This document shows positions 1-9,218 of a DNA stretch of 64,000 bases, in pieces. Under the pieces are notes generated by a model, which did not search any database, was not told where the DNA came from, and saw nothing but the letters and a program-made list of their open reading frames with translations. Within the stretch, counting starts at the first letter, position 1. Every line of letters begins with the position of its first letter. Origin of the DNA: SLDF01 sp964537925 (GTDB lineage: Bacteria > Bacteroidota > Bacteroidia > Chitinophagales > Saprospiraceae); NCBI GenBank assembly GCA_964537925.1, contig CAZICV010000001.1, positions 1,240,001-1,304,000 of the forward strand, written 5' to 3'. The translations under genes and the position numbers were made by a program.

Positions 1-731
1 CTGTATACGAAAAAGGCTATAGAGAATTCGACTATTATTCTCCTATCGACAGAAAAGAGTTCATAAATTAATATAGGTGCCACCATAGTAAGATAGGAAA
101 ATCCATTTGAAAGAAAACTGAACCTAGAGGTTTTCCAAAGGCAAACCAAGGTCCTTTTAACAAGCCCAATTTTAACAGAAAATCCAAAAACAAAAAAAAC
201 AATTAATATGGAGATTAATTCAACAAAAGAATAAATAAAAATAGAAATTTCGCCCACAATCAAAACCATAGCCAAACACAACACCAAAACTACGGCCTTA
301 GAAAAAAACCTAACCCCTGAAACGGCGACATACTTCCTACAATTAAGTAGTTGGCTAACTACATTCTGCCTTGATGAGTTTGCGAGCGAAAGCAACAAGA
401 CAGAAAAACAGAATATACAAAAACCCAACCCCTTTAGTGGCAATAAAACAAGAATGATGCACATAGCTATCAGTGCAATTATCAAGCTTGAGGTTTGAGC
501 CGTTGTCAATAACTGCCCATTTATATCCTCTTTATCTGAAATTAACAACGCATATGACATACCTCCATTTACGACTGTACTAGCAAGTGGTAAATAGCTT
601 ATTGCGGTAGCATATTCGTAATATCCACTTTCAGATAAACTCCTAGAAAAAAAAGAGTTCAGAAAAAAATCGATCGCTGCTGCTGCAAAAAAAGAAAAAT
701 AATAGTATATCCTTACCCTCATAGTTTTCAT
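1..731 (-). CDS. Wzx-like polysaccharide flippase (MOP superfamily), partial
   Basis: An open frame runs without a stop from an ATG at 731 to the left edge, giving about 243 residues of a protein cut off at its C-terminal side. It is very hydrophobic, with several membrane segments (around residues 8-28, 45-65, 85-118 and 145-185) and short polar loops. This pattern and its place at the end of an exopolysaccharide locus fit a Wzx-type lipid-linked oligosaccharide flippase. The codons are AT-rich (Phe TTT, Leu TTA/TTG, Ile ATA), unlike all downstream neighbours, which suggests horizontal transfer as often seen for flippase genes. It could also be a Wzy-type polymerase; the membrane pattern favours a flippase but no diagnostic motif is visible. 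Confidence 0.7.
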   Translation of the reverse strand, partial: MKTMRVRIYYYFSFFAAAAIDFFLNSFFSRSLSESGYYEYATAISYLPLASTVVNGGMSYALLISDKEDINGQLLTTAQTSSLIIALIAMCIILVLLPLKGLGFCIFCFSVLLLSLANSSRQNVVSQLLNCRKYVAVSGVRFFSKAVVLVLCLAMVLIVGEISIFIYSFVELISILIVFFVFGFSVKIGLVKRTLVCLWKTSRFSFLSNGFSYLTMVAPILIYELFSVDRRIIVEFSIAFFVY

Positions 732-869
732 ATTCTCCTATATCTAGTGATTGAGCCATAACCTCATTTCGTCCTCAAACTAGCGGTCAGAGAAACTCTA
801 ATCCACTTCTACCTTCATCAAGCAAAGCAGCACTTCTTCTTCCTGTGAAAGCATAACATACTCAATCGA

Positions 870-1454
870 TCAAATAGGCAACCTATGAACAACATCGAGT
901 TCAACCCTATACCGCTCCCCGCTCTCCGGGCAAACAGCGGTCCCGGCCTCATCGAAATGCAGCCGGTGGCCGTACTCACTCATCCAGCCCGTCTGGCGCG
1001 CCGGGTTGCCCACGACCAGTGCGTAGGCGGGTACATCCCGGGTCACCACCGCCCCTGCACCGATGAAGGCATAGGACCCTATATCGTGGCCGCAGACGAT
1101 CGTAGCGTTCGCACCGATCGTCGCTCCTTTACCTACCCTTGTTGACAGGTACTGACCTCTTCTGTTGACCGCACTGCGGGGATTGATCACATTCGTAAAC
1201 ACCATCGACGGGCCCAGGAATACATCGTCCTCGCAGGTGACCCCTTCATAGATCGAGACATTGTTCTGCACCTTGACATTGCGGCCCAATACGACGCCTG
1301 ACGCGATCATCACGTTCTGACCGATATTGCAGCCCTCACCGATCCTGCAGCCGGACATGAGGTGAGAGAAGTGCCAGATCTTCACACCTGCACCAATCAC
1401 GGCCCCCTCGTCGATCACTGCCGTAGGATGAGCATAATAGCCTGTCTTCGCCAT
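870..1454 (-). CDS. WbpD/WlbB-like UDP-sugar N-acetyltransferase (left-handed beta helix)
   Basis: This 194-residue protein is built from hexapeptide repeats ([LIV]-G-x4 units, about residues 8-155) and so folds as a trimeric left-handed beta helix that uses acetyl-CoA. Family members related to WbpD and WlbB acetylate the 3-amino group of UDP-2-acetamido-3-amino-2,3-dideoxy-glucuronate. The GNPAR motif near residue 150 is typical of the acetyl-CoA end of the helix. The other steps of the same pathway (dehydrogenase, oxidoreductase, aminotransferase) are encoded at 11163-12461, 8214-9209 and 9219-10367 on the same strand, which supports the assignment. The exact sugar isomer is inferred. Confidence 0.82.
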   Translation of the reverse strand: MAKTGYYAHPTAVIDEGAVIGAGVKIWHFSHLMSGCRIGEGCNIGQNVMIASGVVLGRNVKVQNNVSIYEGVTCEDDVFLGPSMVFTNVINPRSAVNRRGQYLSTRVGKGATIGANATIVCGHDIGSYAFIGAGAVVTRDVPAYALVVGNPARQTGWMSEYGHRLHFDEAGTAVCPESGERYRVELDVVHRLPI

Positions 1455-1536
1455 TCTGTCCTTATGTTTTATTATGATTTCCGGGCTCCGATGATGAGAA
1501 AAAACGATGCGGATCAGTCCACTTGTACATCCCGCC

Positions 1537-3006
1537 TTATTTGCGCTTATAGCGCATAAGTACTCCTTTGTCTGCGTTCAGCAAGGTCAGGGTGTCTCCC
1601 GAGACCTGGTATGCCCTGATCCCCTGGAGTGCCTGCAGGAATACCCGTTCGCCATCGCCGGGACACATCATCTTGGTCATCGCCATCGGCGCCGAAAAGT
1701 CGATCTGCGGGCCTTCGCTGCTGAACGGGCCGTGGAAACTATTGCAACCCGTACGACCGCTGACAGAGCGATCTACCGTGTCGAAGCGCAGGGAAGGCTG
1801 TTCATTCGGATAAAGACTGCCAAGCGACGCATGGCTGGTAGTATGTATATACACAAGCTCCCACAGCCCCTCCAGCCCTCGTTCCGCTCCAACGGAAACC
1901 GGCTCGTACGAAGAATTGAAATTCAGCTGCTCCGCCAGGTAGATATAAGGGCCGTGAAAGTGGTGGGCAAAGACATTGGCCGGGTCTGCAGCCGCTGCAT
2001 TCCAGGCCATGTAAGCCTCATCCGCCAGCAGCACGATCGTCGTGCCCGTGCGCACATAATGGTTGCTGTTGTAGTACGTGGGCGCTTCAAATCCCGGCAG
2101 CAGCTTGCCCACGCTTTTGGACGTATAATCCCCGAGTATCCGCTGGTAGTTGCGCTGGGCGGTACGAGTGGGTTTGTAGAGTTTCTTGTATGCATAGTTG
2201 AGCGCTACCCGCGTCGCAAATTTCTGCTGGCTGATCATATCCTTGATGCCGGAGAAAGGATTGAGCTTGTTGAAATCATCGATGGTCTGGATGGACACCG
2301 GCACTTCCGGGACCCAGTCCGCCGAATTGACGACGGTAAAAGACCAACCTGCCTGCGTCATGGCCTCATACTCATAGGCAAAATACAGGTTGCCGGGCTT
2401 GGGCGCCGCGCTGCAATAGGTCTTGAACCGGATATCCGACGGGAGGCGACCTTCGCGCTGCTGCTGGTAAAGATAGGCTGTGAGCAGGTAGGATATAGCT
2501 CCACCCTGGCTGTGCCCGGTAATCAGTACATCACGCACACCCGCCTTGTAGCAGGAGTCGATCTTCCCGAGTATCTCCGGCGACAGGTAGGCCGTACTGA
2601 GCAGCCAGCCCACATGTACGGCGGCCTGCGGGTGACCGGCAAGCGCATACTCGAAAACCCGGTTTTCGCCGATCCGCAGTGAGCCTTTGGCCGGGACCAT
2701 GGCCGCATATAGATTGGCCAGCCAGCTTTCACTCTTCTCCGTGGTGCCGCGGATACTGACAATAGCCAGGTTACCCGGACCCATCCATAGCTGCCACATA
2801 TTCTCCAGGCCGACGACCTCCGACTGGTGTAACAGCCGGTATTGACCCGGTACAGGAATGGCATCCTTGTAGGCCTCTCCGCCAAACTGTGCAGAGATCT
2901 TCATCAGGTCGATATACTCCGACTTCCTGAAGCCAGGCTGCAGGGACTGCGCAGGCGACAAGACAGGCGCCAGGCATAGAACCAAGATCATCACAAAGAC
3001 ACTCAT
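1537..3006 (-). CDS. Secreted class 3 lipase-like hydrolase with C-terminal META domain
   Basis: The 489-residue product begins with a hydrophobic signal peptide ending near PAQ (residue 20). A lipase class 3 fold follows, with the nucleophile elbow GHSQGG at residues 164-169 (Ser166 expected to be catalytic) and a strand-turn RGTT near residue 86 of the oxyanion type. From about residue 385 the sequence resembles a META/HslJ domain, including a GCNSFHG stretch near residue 420 and an MMCPG stretch. The META domain is usually a small outer-membrane or periplasmic module. The gene sits between wzc and the acetyltransferase in the exopolysaccharide locus, so a role in trimming lipid-linked or acylated glycan is possible but unproved. 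Confidence 0.72.
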   Translation of the reverse strand: MSVFVMILVLCLAPVLSPAQSLQPGFRKSEYIDLMKISAQFGGEAYKDAIPVPGQYRLLHQSEVVGLENMWQLWMGPGNLAIVSIRGTTEKSESWLANLYAAMVPAKGSLRIGENRVFEYALAGHPQAAVHVGWLLSTAYLSPEILGKIDSCYKAGVRDVLITGHSQGGAISYLLTAYLYQQQREGRLPSDIRFKTYCSAAPKPGNLYFAYEYEAMTQAGWSFTVVNSADWVPEVPVSIQTIDDFNKLNPFSGIKDMISQQKFATRVALNYAYKKLYKPTRTAQRNYQRILGDYTSKSVGKLLPGFEAPTYYNSNHYVRTGTTIVLLADEAYMAWNAAAADPANVFAHHFHGPYIYLAEQLNFNSSYEPVSVGAERGLEGLWELVYIHTTSHASLGSLYPNEQPSLRFDTVDRSVSGRTGCNSFHGPFSSEGPQIDFSAPMAMTKMMCPGDGERVFLQALQGIRAYQVSGDTLTLLNADKGVLMRYKRK

Positions 3007-3103
3007 ACAGTTTGCTTTTTAGTCTTTCGGTGCTGCGTGCAACAGAGGAATACCTGTCAACCACTAAACGCCGCCCCCGGCAAATTGCTACCTGTGTATC
3101 GCT

Positions 3104-5452
3104 TTACTTGTCCTCCTCGTAATATCCGTAGCCATACCCATAGCCATAACCGTACCCATAACCATAACCTCCATAACGGCTCAACTGCACCGCATTGAAT
3201 ACAATATACGGCCGTGGCAGCTTCTGGTGCTGGAAGATATCCTCAATGATGCCCAGCTGCCCGTACCGGGTAGTACCCTGGCGCACAACGTAGAGGGATG
3301 TATCGGCACATTTGTTCAGTAGCAACGCGTCAGATACGAGTCCTACCGGCGGCGTATCGATCAGTACATAATCGTATTCCTCCCTGAGTACCTGCATCAG
3401 CGCCGCCATACGCTCCGAGAGCAACAGCTCGCTGGGGTTGGGCGGGATAGGCCCGCAGGGCGCATAATAGAGCTGAGGGTTTATCTCGGACTGGTAGACA
3501 ATATCCTTGTGCGTAAGCTCCGGCTGGACCAGGTAATTCGTGATACCTGCAGTTTGTCCCTTGTCCCCGAGATAGCTGACCAACTTAGGCTTGCGCATAT
3601 CCAACTCGAGCAGGACCACCCGCTTGCCGCTCAGCGCCAGGGTGATACCCAGGTTGAGTGTAACGAAACTCTTGCCCTCGCCCGAGGCGGAACTGGTCAC
3701 CAGGATAGCCTGGTTGTGCTTGCCCTCGCCCACAAACTGGAGGTTGGCCCTCAGCAGCCTGAACATCTCTGCTATGGCAGATCGGCTTTTTTCCTTGATC
3801 GCTATATGGCCGTATTTGGGCGTATAAGAGACCATACCCAGCATGGGGACCGCCGTATGCTGTTTGATATCTTCCTCATTGCGGACCCTGGTGTTGAGTT
3901 GCTGCCTCAGCGTGATAAGGCCGATGGGCAGGATAAACCCGGCCAGCAGACCCGCCAGCCAGATGATCTTTTTCTTGGGGCTCACCGGTATAGCACCGGC
4001 CCTGGCAGGATCGACTACCCGGCTGTTGGCCACCGCGACTGCGAGTGAAAGCGCCGCTTCCTCTCTCTTCTGCAGCAGGTAGAGGTAGAGATTTTCCTTG
4101 ATCGACTGCTGGCGGCGTATCTCCAGCAGCTCCCGCTCCTGGCGGGGCAGGCTGCGCATACGGTTTTCCAGGTCCGTACGCTTGCGGCCTACGGCGCCCC
4201 TGCCGATCGTGAGGTCCCGTCGTATCGAGCTGATATTCTCCAGGATATTGGACCGCAGGTTGTCCAGTTGCTTTTCCGTGAGCGCGATATTGGGGTGGCC
4301 GGGGCCCAATGTATTGCGGATGCGCTCCCGCTCCAGCAACAGTTCGTTGAACTTGTTGAGCAGCGTAGTGAGCGTAAGGTTGGTCAGTTGCGCATTGGAC
4401 GGAACAAATTCGAAATCACCTGTCGAATTCTTCAGGAAGTCCTCTATACCCCTAAGTATTTCCAGTTGTACATCTGCCTCCGTGAGGTCTTTGTTGTACA
4501 CGGTCAGTTCGCTCAGCAGCATCGATCCCTCGGCGCTGAGGTCCATGAGGTTGTTGCTCGCTTTGAATCGCTCAACATCCGTCTCTACACCGCTCAGTTC
4601 GTTGGTCAGCAGACTCAACCGCTCATCGATGAAGCGCAGGGTATTTTCACTGATCCTGTTCTTGTCCTCAATCTCCTTTTCATTGTATACCTGCACCAGC
4701 CTGGTGAGAACATCTCCCGCCCGGACAGGTACAGGATCCTGGAAACTCAGGTCCAGCACTGTGCTCATCTTCCCGTTCCGACCGATATTCAGCGCCCGGC
4801 CGTATTCCGCCGCCGCCGTGGCGAGATCCTGTACCAGGATTCTCATTTCCTTATGCTCTGTCTGGTTGAGATCACGGGCCAGTGTGATCCTGCCGCCCCC
4901 AGGCAGGGACAGGCTCTTGCCGAACTCTCCTTCCAGCCTTGCCTCTTCATAAACCAGCTCGTACTTGTTTTCCGCCGAAGGTGTCACCAGCAGATCCAGA
5001 TTGTACTGCTGCAACAAGCTGTCTGCTTGCCAGGAAACCACTTTTATGGGGCTCGTGGGGTAAACATCGCTGTGCTTGATCCTGCCTTCCGCTATATAGC
5101 GATACTGCAGGCTGAGATCCCTGACCACTTCCTGCATGAGGGTGGACGACTTGAGGATGAGGATCTCATTGTCGATATTGCGGCCGCCTCCGAAGATGCC
5201 GAGGTCCTGGAAAACACTGGCCTCCGTAGCCTGCCCGGAGCTTTTGTCATCCTTGATGAGTAGCTGCAGGTTGGCCTTGTAGACCGGCGTGGCATATCTC
5301 AGGTAGAGCCAGGAAACCGTCAGCCCCAGCAGTACAGAGATCAATATCCAGGGCCAGTAAGGCATATAGCGATATACCAGTATCCTCAGATCGACCGGTT
5401 TCTCTTCGGCGAAGAGCTGTTGGGGGGAATTGTTGCCGGTTGGGGTACTCAA
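3104..5452 (-). CDS. wzc: Wzc-type polysaccharide co-polymerase and tyrosine autokinase
   Basis: This 782-residue inner-membrane protein controls chain length and export of polysaccharide with Wza. It has a membrane helix near residues 32-52, a long periplasmic coiled-coil Wzz-like region, a second helix near residue 500 and a cytoplasmic BY-kinase domain. The kinase has Walker A (SGEGKS, about 590-595), Walker A-prime (ELDMRKP, about 616) and Walker B (VLIDTPP, about 696). The C-terminus is a tyrosine cluster with nine tyrosines alternating mainly with glycine, the usual autophosphorylation site. The start is TTG at 5452; no ATG lies upstream in frame and the first internal Met is at residue 30, too close to the first helix. 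The PHP phosphatase at 7477-8205 is the expected antagonist. Confidence 0.93.
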   Translation of the reverse strand: MSTPTGNNSPQQLFAEEKPVDLRILVYRYMPYWPWILISVLLGLTVSWLYLRYATPVYKANLQLLIKDDKSSGQATEASVFQDLGIFGGGRNIDNEILILKSSTLMQEVVRDLSLQYRYIAEGRIKHSDVYPTSPIKVVSWQADSLLQQYNLDLLVTPSAENKYELVYEEARLEGEFGKSLSLPGGGRITLARDLNQTEHKEMRILVQDLATAAAEYGRALNIGRNGKMSTVLDLSFQDPVPVRAGDVLTRLVQVYNEKEIEDKNRISENTLRFIDERLSLLTNELSGVETDVERFKASNNLMDLSAEGSMLLSELTVYNKDLTEADVQLEILRGIEDFLKNSTGDFEFVPSNAQLTNLTLTTLLNKFNELLLERERIRNTLGPGHPNIALTEKQLDNLRSNILENISSIRRDLTIGRGAVGRKRTDLENRMRSLPRQERELLEIRRQQSIKENLYLYLLQKREEAALSLAVAVANSRVVDPARAGAIPVSPKKKIIWLAGLLAGFILPIGLITLRQQLNTRVRNEEDIKQHTAVPMLGMVSYTPKYGHIAIKEKSRSAIAEMFRLLRANLQFVGEGKHNQAILVTSSASGEGKSFVTLNLGITLALSGKRVVLLELDMRKPKLVSYLGDKGQTAGITNYLVQPELTHKDIVYQSEINPQLYYAPCGPIPPNPSELLLSERMAALMQVLREEYDYVLIDTPPVGLVSDALLLNKCADTSLYVVRQGTTRYGQLGIIEDIFQHQKLPRPYIVFNAVQLSRYGGYGYGYGYGYGYGYGYYEEDK

Positions 5453-5515
5453 AATAAATATCTTTAGCTTAAATATATCCGAAACGGCCTATGCCGCTCC
5501 GGGATCATAGTGCAT

Positions 5516-6313
5516 TTAAAAAAGCGTGATCAGCAGCGTCGCCAGCGAAACGATCGCGATTACCGTAGAGACGTACCGGCTTGCCGGATCCGGGGCCGCC
5601 AGTATCTTGGCCTTGTGCGGCTCTACGTAGATGATATCGTTGGGCTGCAGGTAATAGTATGGAGAAGAGAACAACTCCTTGGACTTTACATTGATCCGGC
5701 CGTATTCCCGCTTCCCGTCCTTCTCCCTGATGACCAGGATATTGTCCCTGTGTGCAAACAGTGTAAGGTCCCGTGCCAGGCCCAGGGCCTCCAGTATCGT
5801 GATCTTCTGGCTGGGTATAGTGAAGGTACCCGGGGCATTGACTTCTCCCAGCACCGTGATGCGGAAGGAGAGGAACCTGATCTGCACATTGTGGTCCCTG
5901 AGATAGCCAGTCTCTTCGATCTTACGATAGATCAGCTCGCGGGTCTGTTCGATCGTAAGTCCACTGACTTCGACCCGGCCTATCACCGGCATATCGATAT
6001 GACCCTGCGAATCCACCCGATACCCGATCGGGTCGCTCACATTGCCGCTCGAAGGGCTCATCCGTTCCATCTGTGCCACCTGGCGCAGATCTATGATGTT
6101 GAACCGCTGGGCCTCCTCCACATTATAACTATACACTGTGATCTGCAGTACGTCATCCGGTTGTATGCGGATGCCCTGGTAATTGGCGATTGTCTCGGGA
6201 ACATCGCTGCCCAGGTCCTGCCCGTCCTGGAAGTTGACAATATCCTTGTAGGACAGGCAACTGCTGAAAAGACAAAGCATAAATGCCGGTATCAATAACC
6301 TCATGTACATCAT
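5516..6313 (-). CDS. wza: Wza-type polysaccharide export lipoprotein
   Basis: The protein carries an N-terminal lipoprotein signal with lipobox FSSC (Cys19 from the first ATG), then a Poly_export domain (QPDDVLQITVYS region) and a SLBB-like domain (VTVLGEVNAPGTFTIP). A final hydrophobic helix lies at the C-terminus, fitting the outer-membrane barrel end of Wza. It forms the outer-membrane channel through which the polymer leaves. Three in-frame ATGs (6313, 6310, 6304) are possible starts; the one at 6304 gives the most usual signal peptide. wzc follows 63 bp downstream on the same strand. Confidence 0.92.
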   Translation of the reverse strand: MMYMRLLIPAFMLCLFSSCLSYKDIVNFQDGQDLGSDVPETIANYQGIRIQPDDVLQITVYSYNVEEAQRFNIIDLRQVAQMERMSPSSGNVSDPIGYRVDSQGHIDMPVIGRVEVSGLTIEQTRELIYRKIEETGYLRDHNVQIRFLSFRITVLGEVNAPGTFTIPSQKITILEALGLARDLTLFAHRDNILVIREKDGKREYGRINVKSKELFSSPYYYLQPNDIIYVEPHKAKILAAPDPASRYVSTVIAIVSLATLLITLF

Positions 6314-6431
6314 TACTTGGAAATATACGAAAAGTTGGGCTTGCGGGTATCCTCAAAGAACCCCGGTTTTTTATCAATTTGATTCACGATGGAGAATACA
6401 CCGTAAAAGCCTGGTTAAAACCTAACAAATT

Positions 6432-7427
6432 TCACGTCTGGGACGACATATTCCTATCAGTGTACCAGGCATATACATGCCTCAGACCCTCTTCGAACCT
6501 GGTCGCGGGGCTGTAACCCAGCAGTCGTTCGGCTTTTTCAATGGAAGCCAGCGAATGCCGGATATCTCCGGACCGCTCAGGGCCGTGAACGGCCGGTATC
6601 ATTTTGCCGGATATCCGCTGCAGCCCTTCCACCATTTCATTGAGCGTGGTACGTTCTCCGCAGGCAATATTGTATACCTGGTTGATCGCCTTCGGGCGGT
6701 CGGTAAAGAGCGCCAGCATATTGGCCTGCACAGCATTCCCGATATAGGTAAAATCCCTGCTTGTGTTACCGTCCCCGTTGATGACGGGTGACTCGCCCTG
6801 CAGGAAAGCCCGGCAAAAAAGCGGTATGACGGCGGCATAGGGATTGTCCGGGCTTTGGCGGGGTCCGAATATATTGAAATAGCGCAATCCGATATATTCA
6901 AGCCCGTAACACCGCTGGAACACTGCTGCATACTGTTCGATCGCCGCTTTGGTAACGGCATAGGGCGACAGCGGCCGGCCAATCTGATCTTCCACTTTGG
7001 GAAGCGCGGCGCTGTCGCCATACGTGGAGGAAGAACAGGCCAGTACGACCCTTCCGGCGCCTGCTTCTACAGCGGCCTTCAATATGTTGACCGTACCGCC
7101 GATATTGACCTCATTCGTCCGGACGGGATCTTTTATAGACCTCGGCACAGAGCCGAGTGCAGCCTGGTGGGATACCAGGTCTATCCCGGTCATCGCCTCC
7201 CGGCATATATCCGGGTCACAGATATCACCGTGGATATATTCATATCCCTCTCTTCCCTCGAAGAGCGTTACATTCTCCCTCAGTCCCGTGGACAGGTCGT
7301 CCAGCACCCGTACGGTCTGTACCCGCGGATCAGCGAGCAGGCGTTCGACCAGGTTGCTCCCGATGAAACCGGCCCCGCCCGTCACCAGCACACGGACTCT
7401 TTTTGTATCTGTCTCTTCGTTTACCAT
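6432..7427 (-). CDS. UDP-HexNAc(A) 4-epimerase, WbpP/TviC-like
   Basis: This 331-residue SDR-family epimerase has the NAD-binding GGAGFIG motif at residues 17-23 and the catalytic Ser-Thr with Tyr156-x3-Lys160 (YAVTK). The SVPRSIKDP stretch (93-101) and the NGDGNTSRDF stretch are hallmarks of the WbpP/TviC branch, which interconverts UDP-GlcNAc and UDP-GalNAc or their uronic acids. Together with the dehydrogenase at 11163-12461 this is the same enzyme pair used to make the Vi antigen precursor UDP-GalNAcA. Its exact substrate, including possible action on the diacetamido sugar, is inferred. Confidence 0.88.
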   Translation of the reverse strand: MVNEETDTKRVRVLVTGGAGFIGSNLVERLLADPRVQTVRVLDDLSTGLRENVTLFEGREGYEYIHGDICDPDICREAMTGIDLVSHQAALGSVPRSIKDPVRTNEVNIGGTVNILKAAVEAGAGRVVLACSSSTYGDSAALPKVEDQIGRPLSPYAVTKAAIEQYAAVFQRCYGLEYIGLRYFNIFGPRQSPDNPYAAVIPLFCRAFLQGESPVINGDGNTSRDFTYIGNAVQANMLALFTDRPKAINQVYNIACGERTTLNEMVEGLQRISGKMIPAVHGPERSGDIRHSLASIEKAERLLGYSPATRFEEGLRHVYAWYTDRNMSSQT

Positions 7428-7476
7428 ACCGGTTTTATATCAGCCACTTTGCTTTAAAGCGGCCGTTCTGCAAATA

Positions 7477-8205
7477 TTAAAGTTCTTCGTTGCGACAGGC
7501 TTCAATCTTTTTCAGCACCTGGTCGCTGAGCTTCATGGCACGTATACCGTCTATATGCGGCAGCTTGTGCGCGTCCGTACCGGCATAGTCTACCCAGCCG
7601 CGGGCAAGCAGGATCTCCGCCTGTTTCCTTACCTCGGGTCCGTACCGGCCGCTCAGCGAGAGCAGGTTGACCTGGAACGCTATGCCTCTCTCACGGATCT
7701 GTTCCAGCCTTCTCAGCCTGGCGTGATAATACCCGTATCGCTCGGGGTGCGCCAGTACCGGCAGGTAGCCCTGCGTCTGCATACTAAAGAGGATCTCGTC
7801 CAGGCCGGGTGTTTCTGCAAAAAACCCTTGCTCCACCAGGACCCGGTTGCCGCTGATGGGTAGGATCTCGCGCGACGCTACCAGCGAGCGAAACTGTTCG
7901 CCCATGAAATATTCGGCTCCGTAACTGAACACAAGCCCCGGAAATTTTTCGCTCACCTCCTGTCTGATGTTTTCGTACGCCGCCGCGATGCTCTCTTGCG
8001 TATTGGGGTAGTAGCCCTCGTAGACATGCGGGGTAGTGATGATCCGGGTATATCCCAGGGAGACCATCTGGCCAATCAACGCCAGGGAGGCAGCCACATC
8101 CGGGGCGCCATCGTCAATCCCCGGCAACACATGGCTGTGCATATCCGTACGGAACCACCCCGGCGGGATGGACAGTTGTTTTTGCCTGCTGAAAATGCCA
8201 AACAT
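7477..8205 (-). CDS. PHP-type protein-tyrosine phosphatase, CpsB/CapC/YwqE family
   Basis: A 242-residue PHP-domain metallophosphatase. The metal-binding motif DMHSHVLPGIDDG spans residues 21-33, with further His residues in TTPHVYEGYYPN, LAHPERYGYY and GTDAHK. CpsB-family enzymes remove phosphate from the tyrosine tail of Wzc-type kinases, which resets polymer export. The stop lies close to the epimerase start and the next gene upstream (8214) is only 8 bp away, so it is part of the operon. Confidence 0.9.
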   Translation of the reverse strand: MFGIFSRQKQLSIPPGWFRTDMHSHVLPGIDDGAPDVAASLALIGQMVSLGYTRIITTPHVYEGYYPNTQESIAAAYENIRQEVSEKFPGLVFSYGAEYFMGEQFRSLVASREILPISGNRVLVEQGFFAETPGLDEILFSMQTQGYLPVLAHPERYGYYHARLRRLEQIRERGIAFQVNLLSLSGRYGPEVRKQAEILLARGWVDYAGTDAHKLPHIDGIRAMKLSDQVLKKIEACRNEEL

Positions 8206-8213
8206 GGTCTAAG

Positions 8214-9209
8214 CTATGATCTCCGGTTTTGCCCGGCCGGGCCGAACGGGTGTTCGCCGGGCGGGAGGCTCGTAAGCGGATGCGTGTATTCATCCGGGGA
8301 GCTGATCCCCGCCGTGCGGATCATATGCACAAGCGCTACGGACGGGGCGGCATCCGCTACGCCAAAGCCGCCGCCGCTCAGGATATCGCGGTAGCTGGCT
8401 GTGTGCAGATCGGCAAACCCTTCGCTAAACTCAAGGTCCCGTCCATCGATCCTGATATTGCGCCATGTATGCCCGCCCGATTTCGATACCTGCTCCGGGA
8501 GCATGGTACGGTCAGTGCTCAGGAACCACCTGACCCGCGCCCTGCCGAGCTTCAGAAAACCTGCAGCCCGGTCGTGGGTATGCATATAAACCCGACTCTC
8601 CTCTACGGGTCCGAAGATCCAGATCAGCATATCGAAAAAATGGATCCCTATGTTCGTAGCGATACCGCCCGATTTTTCGATCTGTCCTTTCCAGCTCGTA
8701 TGATACCAGTTGCCCCTGGATGTCAGGTACGTGAGATCTATATCGTAATCTTTGCCGGGAGACTGATTCACCTCTTCCCGCAACTGCAGGATCACCGGGT
8801 GCAGCCGCAACTGCAGGATCGTGTAGATACGACGCCCGGTCTCTGCTTCCATTTCGCTCAGTGCATCCGCATTCCAGGGGTTGAGCACCAGCGGCTTTTC
8901 ACATATTACATCCGCTCCGTACCGCAGCCCGAACCGGATATGAGCGTCATGCAGGTAATTGGGTGAACACACGGACAGGTAATCTATCTGCATATCTCTG
9001 CGCCGCAGTTTCTCCAGGTGCCGGTCAAACCGCTCGAACTCCAGGAAAAAATCCGCTTCGGGAAAATAACTGTCCAATACCCCGACAGAGTCCGTCTTGT
9101 CCAGCGCCGCCAGCAAACGATGACCGGTTTCCCTGATCGCCTTCAGGTGCCGCGGGGCGACAAACCCGGCTGCTCCTATCAATGCAAAGTTCCTGACCGG
9201 TCTGCTCAT
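8214..9209 (-). CDS. WbpB/WlbA-like UDP-GlcNAcA 3-dehydrogenase (Gfo/Idh/MocA family)
   Basis: The 331-residue protein has an N-terminal Rossmann fold (IGAAGFVAPRH, residues 11-21), the CEKPLV motif near residue 100 carrying the conserved Lys, and a GIHFFDMLIWIFG segment typical of WbpB/WlbA. These enzymes oxidise C3 of UDP-2-acetamido-2-deoxyglucuronate to a 3-keto sugar, which the aminotransferase next door then aminates. The start overlaps nothing but lies only 9 bp from the end of that aminotransferase gene. The family recycles its NAD using 2-oxoglutarate in known cases; whether this one does is not visible. Confidence 0.87.
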   Translation of the reverse strand: MSRPVRNFALIGAAGFVAPRHLKAIRETGHRLLAALDKTDSVGVLDSYFPEADFFLEFERFDRHLEKLRRRDMQIDYLSVCSPNYLHDAHIRFGLRYGADVICEKPLVLNPWNADALSEMEAETGRRIYTILQLRLHPVILQLREEVNQSPGKDYDIDLTYLTSRGNWYHTSWKGQIEKSGGIATNIGIHFFDMLIWIFGPVEESRVYMHTHDRAAGFLKLGRARVRWFLSTDRTMLPEQVSKSGGHTWRNIRIDGRDLEFSEGFADLHTASYRDILSGGGFGVADAAPSVALVHMIRTAGISSPDEYTHPLTSLPPGEHPFGPAGQNRRS

Positions 9210-9218
9210 CTGCCCGGT

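Noticed and set aside
1507..2682. A 391-codon plus-strand frame antisense to the lipase gene
   Set aside because: It mirrors the codon pattern of the lipase gene, has no family features and is a composition effect of GC-rich codons.
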